Below, piece by piece: positions 1 to 9,268 of a stretch of DNA of 64,000 bases. The DNA comes from Candidatus Methanomethylophilus sp. 1R26 (lineage in GTDB: Archaea; Thermoplasmatota; Thermoplasmata; Methanomassiliicoccales; Methanomethylophilaceae). A program made the translations under genes and the position numbers. The notes below the pieces were generated by a model that worked only from the letters and a program-made list of their open reading frames with translations, was not told the DNA's origin and did no database searches. The stretch is from positions 1-64,000 of the forward strand of contig NZ_LOPS01000042.1 in assembly GCF_001481295.1 (NCBI RefSeq), read 5' to 3'. Position 1 is the stretch's first letter, and each line of letters begins with the position of its first letter.

Positions 1-96
1 CCGGCGGCCGGGGACCGTGCTCCGGCATAATAGGGAAACACCCGTCCGGAGACCGGACGGTAAATGGTTTGCCCGCCGTCAGGCGGGACTGGGGTT

Positions 97-3000
97 TCAG
101 GCCGCACCCTTCTTCTTCACGTAGAAGAAGGCGCATCCTCCGGCGGCCACCAGCACGATCGCCACCGCAGAGACGGCTATGACAGCGTGCTGATGCCGCT
201 GTCCCCTTCGGAACGGATGAGCGGGTCGGCATCGACGTAAAAGTACGATGCATCATCAGGGTTCACCTTGAGGTAGGTGGAATCGCCGACAGTCATGAAA
301 GACGAATCGATGATCTGCCCGTAGCCGTATTTGTTCACATGGTAGACCACGCTGGAACTGTCTGACGCCGGGACGTACACCGTCACATCTAGTCTCTTGT
401 CAGCATTGAACCAGAGGTGGAGGGCATCATGTCCGTCGTATTGGATCGGAGAATCCAGCAGCACAACGGTGATCGCGGCGGAACCGTTGTTCTTCACCTC
501 ATAGATCACGCCTTCGGGCATCGTGACGGTCGCCGATCTGCCTGCTCCCAATTCGAAGTAGATGCAGTCGCTTCCAGCTTCGATGGTATCGGAACTGCCC
601 AATTTTTCCTCGGCGGCGTATGTGACTGCCATCTCCATATCCGCATAAACTTCGAATTCGGCGACGTATGCCATCCCCACTTTTTGGAGCTGCTGGGAAT
701 TGCCGTACGTATCGGTCAGGAGCATCGGTACCGTACCGTCGCTGGGAGCGGGGATCGACACCTTGACGTTGAATTTATCATCGGACTTGAACTCCTGTCC
801 GTTCACTGTGACAGTGAACGTCTTGTGACTCAGGAACTCGGCCTTGATGACGATCTTATCAGAATCGCCGAGGGTGAGGATATTGTTCTTTTCATCATAA
901 CTGAAATCGGTTGAACTGGAAACATTCACGCTGTCGAACGTGTGGAACGCATCAGGCACGAGACCGTACGTTATCTCATCGCCGAATGTAACAGCGAGAT
1001 ATCCTCCGATGATGCCGTTAGTCTCAATTTTGCCGCCGAAATGGGCGAAGACCGCCTTCGACTGCACGCAGATACACCTGTCGACAGCGATGCTGCCGGA
1101 GACCTTCGCATCTGGCGATACGAAGATATTGTAGGCGACGAACAGCGAACCGTCTGTCGACTCGAACCTGACATTCGATCCGCTCTCCAAAACCGATAGC
1201 TGGGCAGATATGAAGTCGCCTACGGGGACAGGGAAGCAGAGTTCGCTGAGCACGACGTTCCCGCCGGAGACTGAGACCGTCCTCTCATTCCCCTTGCAGT
1301 TCATGGTCAGTGTCTCTCCGCCGACAGTCTTGATGACAGCATCGGTGCTTCCGATGCTGAACGACTTCCCGATGCTGCCTCTGACATCCCTGACGGTCAT
1401 GTCCAGGGACGCCGTTGCCGAATCATTTCCGTCGCTGCCGAAGAAGGAGCCGGAGCATCCGGCCTCATCGATCGAGAACGTTCCGTCGGTAGATGCTGCT
1501 GACCCTCTGATGTACACGCGGCTGCTGCCGGTATTCATTTCCATGTTTTTCAGCACAGCAGAGGCAGATGCCTCCTTGTCGGAGAATTTGGCGCCGATCG
1601 AGACATCACCCTCGATAGCGGCATATGTACCATCGATGAACATCCTTGCGTAAACCGATACGTCCGCTTCCGCAGTGTAACTGTAGGACGTCACATTCGT
1701 AATTGTTTCGCCGTCCTTGGTGACCTTCTCGAAATCCGCGTGTCCGTTGATCTCAGCCGAGAGGCTTGCGCCCGCATCCTTGACGGCAGTCCCATTGATC
1801 ATCTTCACATTGCTGGCCCCGCCGATGCTCAGAGATGCGCTGATATCAGCAGACTTCTCGGATCCGTCAGAACTTATGCTGAGACGGACATCGTCGATGG
1901 AAAAGGACGATGACGTCTTGGAACTGCTGGTGGTGTTGATCCCCAGCGAATCGAGACTGGCCGAGATGCTGATGTCGGTAGCTCCGGCGGCGGCTGCCAA
2001 AGCGGTCACTTTAGGCAGGAATTCACTGAGGATTTCCGGGACCTGGTAGGCGATATTCACCGAGACGTCTGCGGCGGGATGGTACGAGACAGCATCAGCC
2101 TCATAGTTCTTCAGATACTCCCAGACCTTGCCTGCGTCTTTGACATCGTCGACATCTTTGATACGTGAACCGTCGATTCCGTACAGGTATTTCTCAAGGC
2201 TCTTCGAGTATGAGCTGCTGTACGAGGGCAGATCGTCCGGCGTCTTGATATCTACATTGTCCAGGTTGATGCCGGCAAGGCTGCCGATATTGGCTGTGAA
2301 TGATGCACTGGCACTGAGACCTGTGAGGCTTACGGTGGTTCCCTTTTCGGAAGTGCCGATCCCAATCTCGCACTTGTCAGCGGAGACATCGGCACTGAAC
2401 TTGAAATCGCCTGAGGTTCTGTTCCCGCTGATGCTCAGATCCAGGGCAAGGCCCGAGACGTCGGCGGTAACCGGATCATCAAAGAACGGCAGGGAACTGA
2501 GGTCGGCCTCCCCGTCCGCAGTCATGCTGACGGATAACAATCCGGAGCCGTACGCGGCGCCTTCTACGCCCGCGATCACGGTTATGTCCGATTCGATCCC
2601 GATGTGAAGCCTGTCGTTCCCCCTGCTGAGGTCGAGGGCAGCGTTTCCGCCGACCCTGTATTCCATTACTTCGCTGACGACGCTCACGCTGAAGCCCAGA
2701 CCTTCCGCCTCGAAGGAGACGCCGCATGCCTCTCCGCCGATATCAGCGGACCCCTTCAGAGAAGCGTCCAGCGATAGTTTGGTGATGGCCTTCGCTGTAT
2801 TCGACAGAGATACGGTTGCTTTCCCGGTTTCGGAGACAACAATCTCCGGTATGCTGCCGATCCCGACGGACGACCCATTCGAGATATTGAAGACGATGGA
2901 TGCGGAGCCCGAGAGATCGCCCTGGCTCGCATCGGTTACGTCCACAGACACAGTTCCTCCTATATCGATGATCTCGGAATCAGTGAACCTTAGGCCGAGA

Positions 3001-3473
3001 GCAAGGTTGTCGCTGACCTTGTATCCGAGACAGCCTCCTTCCTTGATGTTGATGTGCACTGAAGCGTTCTTTCCCTCGGAAACAGCAGCGACAGTGAACG
3101 CTCCATCGATCACCAGAGCGCCCCCGCTCTTGACGGTGATGTCCAAATCGGACACCCCGTTCTTGACGCCATATCCGCCGCTCAGCATCTCTGCATCATT
3201 CACTGTATAATCCCCGGATATCTCCGTAGAGTCTCCGTTTCCCAGCGCATCCCCGCCGAACCTGGCGGCGCTGCTGATGTCTATCTCTTCGAGTACGAGA
3301 ACCTCGGAGAGCCCGTGCAGCATGCTTTCGGGAGAGATAAGTTTGATACCCGCGGCCGGCTCCGGCGAACTGCTGTCGGCATCGGTATCGCTGAACGCAT
3401 CGGAAGCGGATATCGGTACGACCATGCAGACGGCCACGATCGCGACCGCGAGGTACTTCATATAGGCTTTCAT
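97..3473 (-). CDS. Large anchored surface protein (frameshifted near its 3' end)
   Basis: Exported cell-surface protein of about 1,125 residues, function unknown. The start at 3473 is chosen because it follows a GGAGAAGG-like ribosome site and opens with a signal peptide (MKAYMKYLAVAIVAVCMVVP). The body is rich in Ser, Gly, Asp and Val, with alternating hydrophobic residues as in repetitive beta-strand adhesins. The frame closes at a TAG (177-179), but a one-base shift there reads a C-terminal membrane helix (IAVSAVAIVLVAAGGCAFFY), then a Lys-rich tail and a TGA at 97-99. That signal-body-helix-basic-tail plan is the usual one for archaeal wall proteins, so the TAG is probably an artefact of a lost base. 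No enzyme motif is seen. Confidence 0.75.
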
Positions 3474-3629
3474 GTTTCCTTCTCCTGATCCCAAATCGAT
3501 GAGGACCTGCAATCGCATCGAATCCTTTGATTAAAAATCTGTATACGTACGATGTATCCATCTGATTGTAATGACGCTGGGTGGAGGGAAATGCACCGCC
3601 TGTCCGGACCTGGCCTTCCTGCAATCTCA

Positions 3630-3637
3630 TTTATATA
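3630..3637 (+). promoter_or_regulatory. Box A (TATA) upstream of phenylacetate-CoA ligase
   Basis: TTTATATA lies 64 bases before the ATG at 3701, in the spacer between two divergent genes. It matches the archaeal box A consensus and would give a short 5' leader. A second AT-rich patch near 3530 could serve the surface-protein gene on the other strand. Confidence 0.5.
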
Positions 3638-3700
3638 GGAGCTGTCCCCATTCACACCACATCCGTGCTAATTGCTGGCACACAACACACCGGTGAGAGA

Positions 3701-5002
3701 ATGACGTTCTGGAACGAGGAACTTGAGACGATGCCCGCTGACAAACTGAAGGAGATGCAATTTAGGCTCCTCCAGAACGAGATAAAGACGATGTACGGGA
3801 AATCCGCCTTCTTCAGGAAGCGGATGGACTCCGTCGGCCTCAAGCCGGAGGACATCACCGACATGGAACAGTTCCGGAAGATCCCCTGCATGAAGAAAAC
3901 GGACCTCAGGGACAATTACCCGGACGGGCTGTTCGTCGTCCCCTACGACGACCTCGTGAGGGTCCATGTCTCCTCGGGGACCACCGGGAAACCGACCGTC
4001 GCGGGGTACACGCAGAAGGACATCGACAATTGGACCGAGTCCCTGGCCCGCGGGATGACCTCGTTCGGGGCCGGGAAGAAGGATGTCATGCAGAACATGC
4101 ACGGCTACGGCCTGTTCACCGGCGGGCTGGGCGTGCATTACGCCGGAGAGCGCATCGGGGCCACCGTCATACCGACGGGCGTAGGCAACACCGACCGCCA
4201 GATCCAGCTGATGCAGGACCTTCCCGTCACGTTCCTCGCCGGGACCCCGTCCTACATGTTCCACATTGCCGATGTCTGCGACCAGAAGGGCATCGATATC
4301 CGCCGCGACACCAAGGTCAGGAAGGCCCTCTGCGGCGGGGAGCCCTGGTCGGAGAGCATGAGGAAGAAGCTCTACGACAGGACCGGCATCAAGGCCTACT
4401 CCTGCTACGGCGCGAGCGAATTCTACGGGCCCATGTTCCTCGAATGCTCCGAGCAGGCCGGCATGCACGTCTGGGCGGACCTGGCCCTCGTGGAGATCCT
4501 CGACAAGGACGGCAACCCGGTCCCGGACGGGGAGCAGGGGGAAGTGGTCGTCACTATGCTGCAGAAGGAGGCCTTCCCGCTGATCCGCTACAAGATCGGC
4601 GACATATCCTCCATCACCTGGGAGAAATGCAAGTGCGGCAGGACCCACCCGAGGCTCGGGCGCATCACCGGCAGGGCGGACGACATGATCGTGGTCCGCG
4701 GAATCAACGTCTTCCCCTCGCAGGTCGAGAGCGTCATCGGCGAGATGCCGTTCCTCGCCCCGTTCTACCACATCACCCTCACCAACCCCAACTACATGGA
4801 CAAGATGGTGGTCGACGTGGAGATCCTGCCCGAATGCCTGCCCGACATGACAGACCAGCTCGACAGGATGACCCAGCAGGTCGTGGACCGCATGAAGGAG
4901 ATCCTCAACCTGAAGGTGGTCGTGAAGATCAACCTCCCCAACACCCTCGAGCGCTGCGACGGGAAGTCCAAGCACGTGACCGACAACAGGTCCTGGGACT
5001 GA
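3701..5002 (+). CDS. paaK: Phenylacetate-CoA ligase family AMP-forming enzyme
   Basis: Adenylate-forming ligase that would activate an aryl or related carboxylate to its CoA thioester in the cytosol. The 433-residue length is normal for the family. The AMP-binding P-loop reads VSSGTTGKPT (residues about 90-100), followed by YGASEFYGP and the hinge/adenine region ending in GRADDMIVVRGINVFPSQVE; the short C-terminal domain carries LERCDGKSK with the expected late Lys. The start at 3701 follows a GTGAGAG purine stretch. Methanogens often keep such ligases, perhaps for making aromatic amino acids from imported aryl acids with indolepyruvate-type oxidoreductases, but no partner gene is adjacent. 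The substrate cannot be told from sequence. Confidence 0.9.
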   Translation: MTFWNEELETMPADKLKEMQFRLLQNEIKTMYGKSAFFRKRMDSVGLKPEDITDMEQFRKIPCMKKTDLRDNYPDGLFVVPYDDLVRVHVSSGTTGKPTVAGYTQKDIDNWTESLARGMTSFGAGKKDVMQNMHGYGLFTGGLGVHYAGERIGATVIPTGVGNTDRQIQLMQDLPVTFLAGTPSYMFHIADVCDQKGIDIRRDTKVRKALCGGEPWSESMRKKLYDRTGIKAYSCYGASEFYGPMFLECSEQAGMHVWADLALVEILDKDGNPVPDGEQGEVVVTMLQKEAFPLIRYKIGDISSITWEKCKCGRTHPRLGRITGRADDMIVVRGINVFPSQVESVIGEMPFLAPFYHITLTNPNYMDKMVVDVEILPECLPDMTDQLDRMTQQVVDRMKEILNLKVVVKINLPNTLERCDGKSKHVTDNRSWD

Positions 5003-5054
5003 AGGCGCAGCAGCGGAAAGGAAACCGCTGATGATATCAGCGGGAAAACTCAGG

Positions 5055-5087
5055 GCGCGGGCCCGGTCCTGATGCCGGGGCCCGCGC
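5055..5087. terminator. GC-rich hairpin between convergent genes
   Basis: GCGCGGGCCC (5055-5064) pairs with GGGCCCGCGC (5078-5087) around a short loop. It lies between the ends of the convergent ligase and SpeD-like genes and could end transcripts from both sides, although no long T-run follows. Confidence 0.4.
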
Positions 5088-5123
5088 GGCAGGAAACCCC
5101 CTCGCAGGGGACCTTAAGGATTT

Positions 5124-5549
5124 TCAGATGTTCCTGAAGGAGACGGAGTACTCCATCTTCTTGGCGCCGAAGTACTTCTGAACGTACTCAGCGGTCTTCT
5201 TCGGAGGGAACTCCTTGCAGGAGAAGACGTCGATGAACGCCCTGTCGGTGTCCTCGGCGAAGTGGCCGGAGAGGCAGGAGGTCTCGATGAGCTGGACCAT
5301 GGAGTACCCCTGGACCTTGGGCTCGTCCCCGAAGAACACGACGTAAGGCTCTCCGTACCTCTTCATGTCAATCTCCTTCGCGAGGTCGATGGCGAACTGG
5401 GTGATGTACTCCTTCGAGGAGATCTTCTCATGGTCGCACTCGCCCAGATCAATGCTGCAGAGCAGCCCCCACTGCTTCTCTTTGTTGTATTTCTCGATCG
5501 CTTCCTCATCGGAGAGGAGCGGCCCGGATTTCGGTCCCATGGAATACAT
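5124..5549 (-). CDS. S-adenosylmethionine decarboxylase-like (SpeD fold) protein
   Basis: A 141-residue protein with the SpeD/AdoMetDC signature around residues 80-115: VQLIETSCLSGHF, then AFIDVFSCKEFPPKK. Classical SpeD enzymes make decarboxylated SAM for polyamines and self-cleave at the Ser of an E-S-H motif to form a pyruvoyl cofactor. Here the aligned motif is E-T-S, so the usual cleavage Ser is a Thr with a Ser next to it, and the following His pattern also differs. This places it in a divergent SpeD-like subfamily whose activity is uncertain. The start at 5549 follows GAGGTG. It stands alone, with no polyamine genes next to it. Confidence 0.7.
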   Translation of the reverse strand: MYSMGPKSGPLLSDEEAIEKYNKEKQWGLLCSIDLGECDHEKISSKEYITQFAIDLAKEIDMKRYGEPYVVFFGDEPKVQGYSMVQLIETSCLSGHFAEDTDRAFIDVFSCKEFPPKKTAEYVQKYFGAKKMEYSVSFRNI

Positions 5550-5721
5550 TTGAAACACCTCTTTCCTGCTCTTCTGCGAGCGGCAGATAAAAATCGGCAT
5601 CGTGTATTTTAAACCGATACCGCCCCTAGTTCCGCAGCAGACTAACGGGGATTCCTGCTGTCGGCACAGAGACATCAGGGGGCCTCCGGCACGCCCGCGG
5701 AACGCCTCCGACCGTCGGCCG

Positions 5722-5733
5722 AATAAATATTTA
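5722..5733 (+). promoter_or_regulatory. Box A for the small membrane protein
   Basis: AATAAATATTTA lies 34-45 bases upstream of the ATG at 5767 in otherwise GC-rich DNA, the expected spacing for a short or leaderless archaeal mRNA. Confidence 0.5.
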
Positions 5734-5766
5734 CGCACGCTTCGAATCGCAGCGTCCAGTGAAAGT

Positions 5767-6081
5767 ATGATCGATTCGATATTCGAGGTAATGATGCTGC
5801 TGTGCTTCGCAGCCTCATGGCCGTTCAATATCTACCGCTCCTACGTATCCAGAACCGCCAGGGGCAAGAGCATAGTCTTCGAGATAATCGTGGAGATAGG
5901 TTACTTCTGCGGGATAATCAACAAGTTCGTCAACGACGACGTCAACTATGTCATCGCCTTCTACCTGCTCGATGTCTGCCTGGTGGCCGTCGATATGGTC
6001 CTCTTCTTCAGGAACCGCCGCATCGACGCGCAGCACCCCTATTACCAGCTGGGAGAGGGCGGGTCCGACCCGAAGCCGTGA
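5767..6081 (+). CDS. Small PQ-loop/SemiSWEET-like membrane protein
   Basis: A 104-residue integral membrane protein with about three helices: residues 3-20, around 37-55 and 60-78. The first helix ends in SWPFNIYRSYVSRTARGKS, which resembles the PQ-loop pattern (Trp-Pro plus a basic loop and Gly-Lys-Ser) of SemiSWEET-like proteins. The tail is hydrophilic (RNRRIDAQHPYYQLGEGG). SemiSWEETs move sugars as dimers; transport here is inference from the loop motif only. The start is set by the box A at 5722. Confidence 0.6.
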   Translation: MIDSIFEVMMLLCFAASWPFNIYRSYVSRTARGKSIVFEIIVEIGYFCGIINKFVNDDVNYVIAFYLLDVCLVAVDMVLFFRNRRIDAQHPYYQLGEGGSDPKP

Positions 6082-6155
6082 CGGAACGGCAGATTTTACA
6101 AATGTTGATATCATAGACCCGACATACTCAATCGAAAATCGGAGGCAATCGCATC

Positions 6156-6626
6156 ATGATAGTCGAAACCACCGGCATAGTTGACGGGAAGATCGATGAC
6201 AGGTACGGCGCTAAGGGAACGCAGTTCGACGACGGGGTCCCGTCCCGTTCATTCCCTCTGAAGATCTCGGGGGCGCCGGCCGGGACCGCGGCCTTCGCGA
6301 TCGTCTTCGACGACCCGGACTCGGTGCCCGTATGCGGGAAGGTGTGGACGCACTGGCTCGCCATCATGAACGTCGGCAGGACCGAGCTTCCGGAGAACGC
6401 GTCCATGGAGGACGCGGGGCTCATCCAGGGGAGGACCACCGGCGGAGCCGACCATTACGAGGGCCCCAACCCCCCGGACAGGACGCATTCCTACCGCCTC
6501 AGGGTGCTGGCCCTCGACTTCGAGCCCGTCCTGAGGAAGGGATTCAAGCTCGAGACCCTGATGAAGCTCTCGGACATGCACATCCTCGCCGAGGCTTCGC
6601 TGAGGGGAGAATACTCGCCGGCATGA
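6156..6626 (+). CDS. YbhB/YbcL family (PEBP/Raf kinase inhibitor-like) protein
   Basis: A cytosolic 156-residue protein of the phosphatidylethanolamine-binding protein family. The ligand pocket motifs are visible: DDPDSVP (about residue 51), THWLAIMNV (about 64) and GADHYEGPNPPDRTHSYRL (about 95-115). The family binds small anionic ligands; the cellular role in archaea and bacteria is unknown. The start follows GGAGG nine bases upstream. It appears monocistronic, with the Sel1 gene starting 73 bases downstream under its own AT-rich promoter. Confidence 0.88.
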   Translation: MIVETTGIVDGKIDDRYGAKGTQFDDGVPSRSFPLKISGAPAGTAAFAIVFDDPDSVPVCGKVWTHWLAIMNVGRTELPENASMEDAGLIQGRTTGGADHYEGPNPPDRTHSYRLRVLALDFEPVLRKGFKLETLMKLSDMHILAEASLRGEYSPA

Positions 6627-6699
6627 TGCCGGCCGCGATCCCCCTTTCCTCCGCCTTTCCCAATGATATTATTTAGAATGGGAAACCGATTCACCGATA

Positions 6700-8468
6700 A
6701 TGACAGGCGGATCGAAGGAAGGCTTCGTCTCGGGAGAAGCAGCTGATATTTTCGGTAAGGCCCAGGAGCTTGCGGAGGCCGGAGATTCATCGGGAGCGTC
6801 GGCGCTCTACCGCACCGCCGCCGAGAAAGGGCATCCGGCATCGGCGTTCATGCTCGGGCAGATGATGGCGGCCGGGCTCTGCGGGTCGCCGGAGGAGGGG
6901 TTCTTCTGGACCGCCTACTCGGCGTCCGACGGTTACATCAGGGCCCGCAAGATCCTCGAGAAGGCGGACTCATACCCCTCAGACTCTGACATACTGGCAC
7001 TTTCCGACGGGCTCGCCGAGGCGGGTTCCCCCGCGGCCATGTACGCTTCCGGGATGTGCCGCCTGCTCGGGATCGGCACGAAGATCGATGCCGAGGGCGC
7101 ATACAAGCTGTTCCGCCGGTCCGGGGAGGCCGGCAACGCCGACGGCGCATGCGAGGAGGCTCTCTGCCTCATGAGGGGCGCGGGGACCGGCCGCGACCGC
7201 CCGGCAGGCATCGCCAAGCTCAAGGCCATCGCGGACGGCGGATGCCTGCGCGCCGTCCTGAAGTACGCCGAATGCCTGGAGCACGGGTACGGCGTGCGCA
7301 GGGACCCGGCGGCCGCCTTCAGGATCTACTCCGGCCTGGCGGACCGCAAGGAGCCCCTGGGCGAATACCACACCGGCCGCTGCTACATGGACGGCATCGG
7401 GACCAAGAAGGACCCGTACATGGCCTTCAGCTGGTACCTGGTGGCCCAGACCATGGGGGCCGCCGAAGGGGACTATGGGATGGCCAGGTGCATGATGGGA
7501 GGGATTGGCACCGACCGCGAGGGGAAGAAAGGCTTCGAGCTCCTCCTGACCGCGGCCGACAGGGGCTGCAGGGAGGCCATGGTCATGGCCGGCCAGCTCT
7601 GCGAGCGCGGGAGGATCACCAAGAAGAGTGCCGGGAAGGCCCTGGAATTCTACCTGAGGGCCGCCGAGACCGGCTCTCCCTATGCCAACCTGGCCGCTGG
7701 GGACATCCTGTCGGAGAACGGCAGGGACCTGAAAGGGGCGTTCGCATGCTATCTGCGCGGGGCGCTCCTGGGGAACACCCAATGCATGCACGCGGCGGGA
7801 ACGGCGCTGCTGTCGGGGCTCGGCGTGAAGAAGGACGATAAAAAGGGTTCGAGCTCTGCAGGATGGCCGCGGAGGACGGGTTCATGAAGTCCCAGTACAC
7901 CGTCGCCAACTGCTACGCGCACGGGCGCGGGACGAAACGGAACTTCAAGAAGGCGCTCGAGCTGCATAAGGAGCTGGCCGACAAAGGATACATCAAGTCC
8001 ATGCTCTACGTGGGCGAAGCGTACTACAACGGCGACGGCGCCCCCACCGACGCTGCCGAGGGCGTGAAGTACCTCAGGATGGGCGCGGAGAAGGAGGACG
8101 CCCTCTGCGAGTACTACATGGGCGACGCCTACACCGCCGGCAGAGGCGTCGAGAAGGACCCGCGCAAGGCCGAGCAGTGGTATAAGAGGGCGGCGTCCCA
8201 CGGGCATATCCTGTCCAGGAAGATCCTCGATGCCAAAGGCGTCGCGTACGGCGGCTCGGACGCGGAATCCCCGTTCGAGTCATTCCTCCGCAAGGCGAAG
8301 TCAGGCGACGCACAGTCCATGTACATCGTCGGCAGGTACTACGAGGACGGCATAGGCATCGACGCCGACATCGATCAGGCCAAGGTCTGGTACGGGAGCG
8401 CGGCGAAGAAAGGGAACGAGGCCGCGAAACGCGCCCTGGCCGACATACGTGCCAGAGAACAGAAATGA
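6700..8468 (+). CDS. Sel1-repeat protein (one frameshift)
   Basis: A solenoid of roughly fifteen Sel1-like (TPR-type) repeats, about 589 residues, expected to act as a protein-protein scaffold. Repeats show the A-x-x-G-x-x-x-A-x-Y-x-L-G pattern, for example GKEPAAAFRIYSGLA-type units and GRGVEKDPRKAEQWYKRAA. Near 7838-7845 the AAAAAGGG run has lost a base: the frame continues as FELCRMAAEDGFMKSQYTVA only after a shift, so this is one gene and not two. The start at 6700 is in a weak context 25 bases after ATTATTTAG. There is no signal peptide; the partner is unknown. Confidence 0.8.
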
Positions 8469-8484
8469 AGTCGAACAGAAAGAT

Positions 8485-8508
8485 CGCCCCCTCGTCAGAG
8501 AGGGGGCG
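8485..8508. terminator. Hairpin terminator between convergent genes
   Basis: CGCCCCCTC (8485-8493) pairs perfectly with GAGGGGGCG (8500-8508) with a six-base loop. It sits between the ends of the Sel1 gene and the convergent small membrane-protein gene, so it can serve both. Confidence 0.6.
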
Positions 8509-8520
8509 TTTCCCTCCGGC

Positions 8521-8631
8521 TCACGCGAAGAGCGCGTAAAGGAGAGCCGCGAGGAACACGAGCCCCGCCGAAAGAAGGGGGAGCTGCTTGACGATCCTGG
8601 TCTGCAGGCTTTTGTCTTCCCAAGGTTCCAT
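8521..8631 (-). CDS. 36-residue single-helix membrane peptide
   Basis: Short gene with a charged N-terminus (MEPWEDKSLQTRIVKQ) followed by one strong transmembrane helix (LPLLSAGLVFLAALLYALFA) that ends the protein. A TTTAAAATACA box A lies about 20-30 bases upstream of its ATG, consistent with a leaderless mRNA, and a hairpin follows its stop. I do not recognise the family; tail-anchored helices of this size occur in translocon or respiratory subunits, but no motif supports a choice. Confidence 0.5.
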   Translation of the reverse strand: MEPWEDKSLQTRIVKQLPLLSAGLVFLAALLYALFA

Positions 8632-8651
8632 GCTGTCTGATATCGGGAGAA

Positions 8652-8665
8652 TGTATTTTAAATGT
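8652..8665. promoter_or_regulatory. Shared box A between divergent genes
   Basis: TGTATTTTAAATGT lies between the ATGs at 8631 (minus) and 8719 (plus). Its AT-rich core can be read as box A on both strands. Confidence 0.45.
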
Positions 8666-8718
8666 AACCTCGCGGGGACCGCGCCACGGTTAAATCCGAG
8701 CCAGGCATTCCGGAACCC

Positions 8719-9264
8719 ATGGCAGATATCAGGACCTTCATCTCGGTGCCGGTTCCGAACACTGCGGGGTTCGCCCCCCTTTTCCGCGACCTCGCCGGCA
8801 TCCGCGGCGTGCGTACATCCCCCGCGGCCCAGATGCACATAACGCTGAAGTTCCTGGGCGATGTCCCGGAGGAGAGCATCCCGGAGGTCTGCAACATCGT
8901 GGAGGACTGCACCAAAGGGATAAAGAGGTCGAGAATCACCGTCCGGGGCATCGGGGCGTTCCCGAGCATGAGGAGCCCGCGCACGGTCTGGGCCGGAGTG
9001 GAGACCGATATCCCCCTGGAGAGGATCTCGGAGAGGATCGCCGGCATGCTGGACACCGCCGGGATCCCTTACGACCCGAAGCCGTTCAAGCCCCACATCA
9101 CCGTCGCCCGGACCGAGGGCAGGGCAGACCTCTCCCGGATCTTCGCCAACTACCGGGACGCCGAGTTCGCGACCTTCATCTGCTCCTCGGTCATGGTGAT
9201 GAAGAGCGAGCTGGGCCCGCACGGAGCATCGCACACGGTGCTCGGCTTCTCCCAGCTCAGATGA
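8719..9264 (+). CDS. thpR: RNA 2',3'-cyclic phosphodiesterase (2H family)
   Basis: A 181-residue LigT/ThpR-type enzyme that opens 2',3'-cyclic phosphates on RNA or tRNA halves. The two catalytic H-x-T/S-x motifs are HITL (about residue 43) and HITV (about 128), spaced as in the family. Length is typical. It abuts the convergent dehydrogenase gene (stops five bases apart). Substrate assignment follows from family knowledge only. Confidence 0.9.
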   Translation: MADIRTFISVPVPNTAGFAPLFRDLAGIRGVRTSPAAQMHITLKFLGDVPEESIPEVCNIVEDCTKGIKRSRITVRGIGAFPSMRSPRTVWAGVETDIPLERISERIAGMLDTAGIPYDPKPFKPHITVARTEGRADLSRIFANYRDAEFATFICSSVMVMKSELGPHGASHTVLGFSQLR

Positions 9265-9268
9265 TGGG

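Noticed and set aside
177-179. TAG as the real stop, or a pyrrolysine codon, of the large surface protein
   Set aside because: Reading through TAG in the same frame gives a Trp/Pro/Arg-rich stretch; the membrane anchor appears only with a frame change, so a lost base explains it better.
3668-4975. 435-codon open frame antisense to phenylacetate-CoA ligase
   Set aside because: High-GC shadow: His/Val/Asp/Leu-rich translation without any motif, while the sense strand carries a complete ligase.
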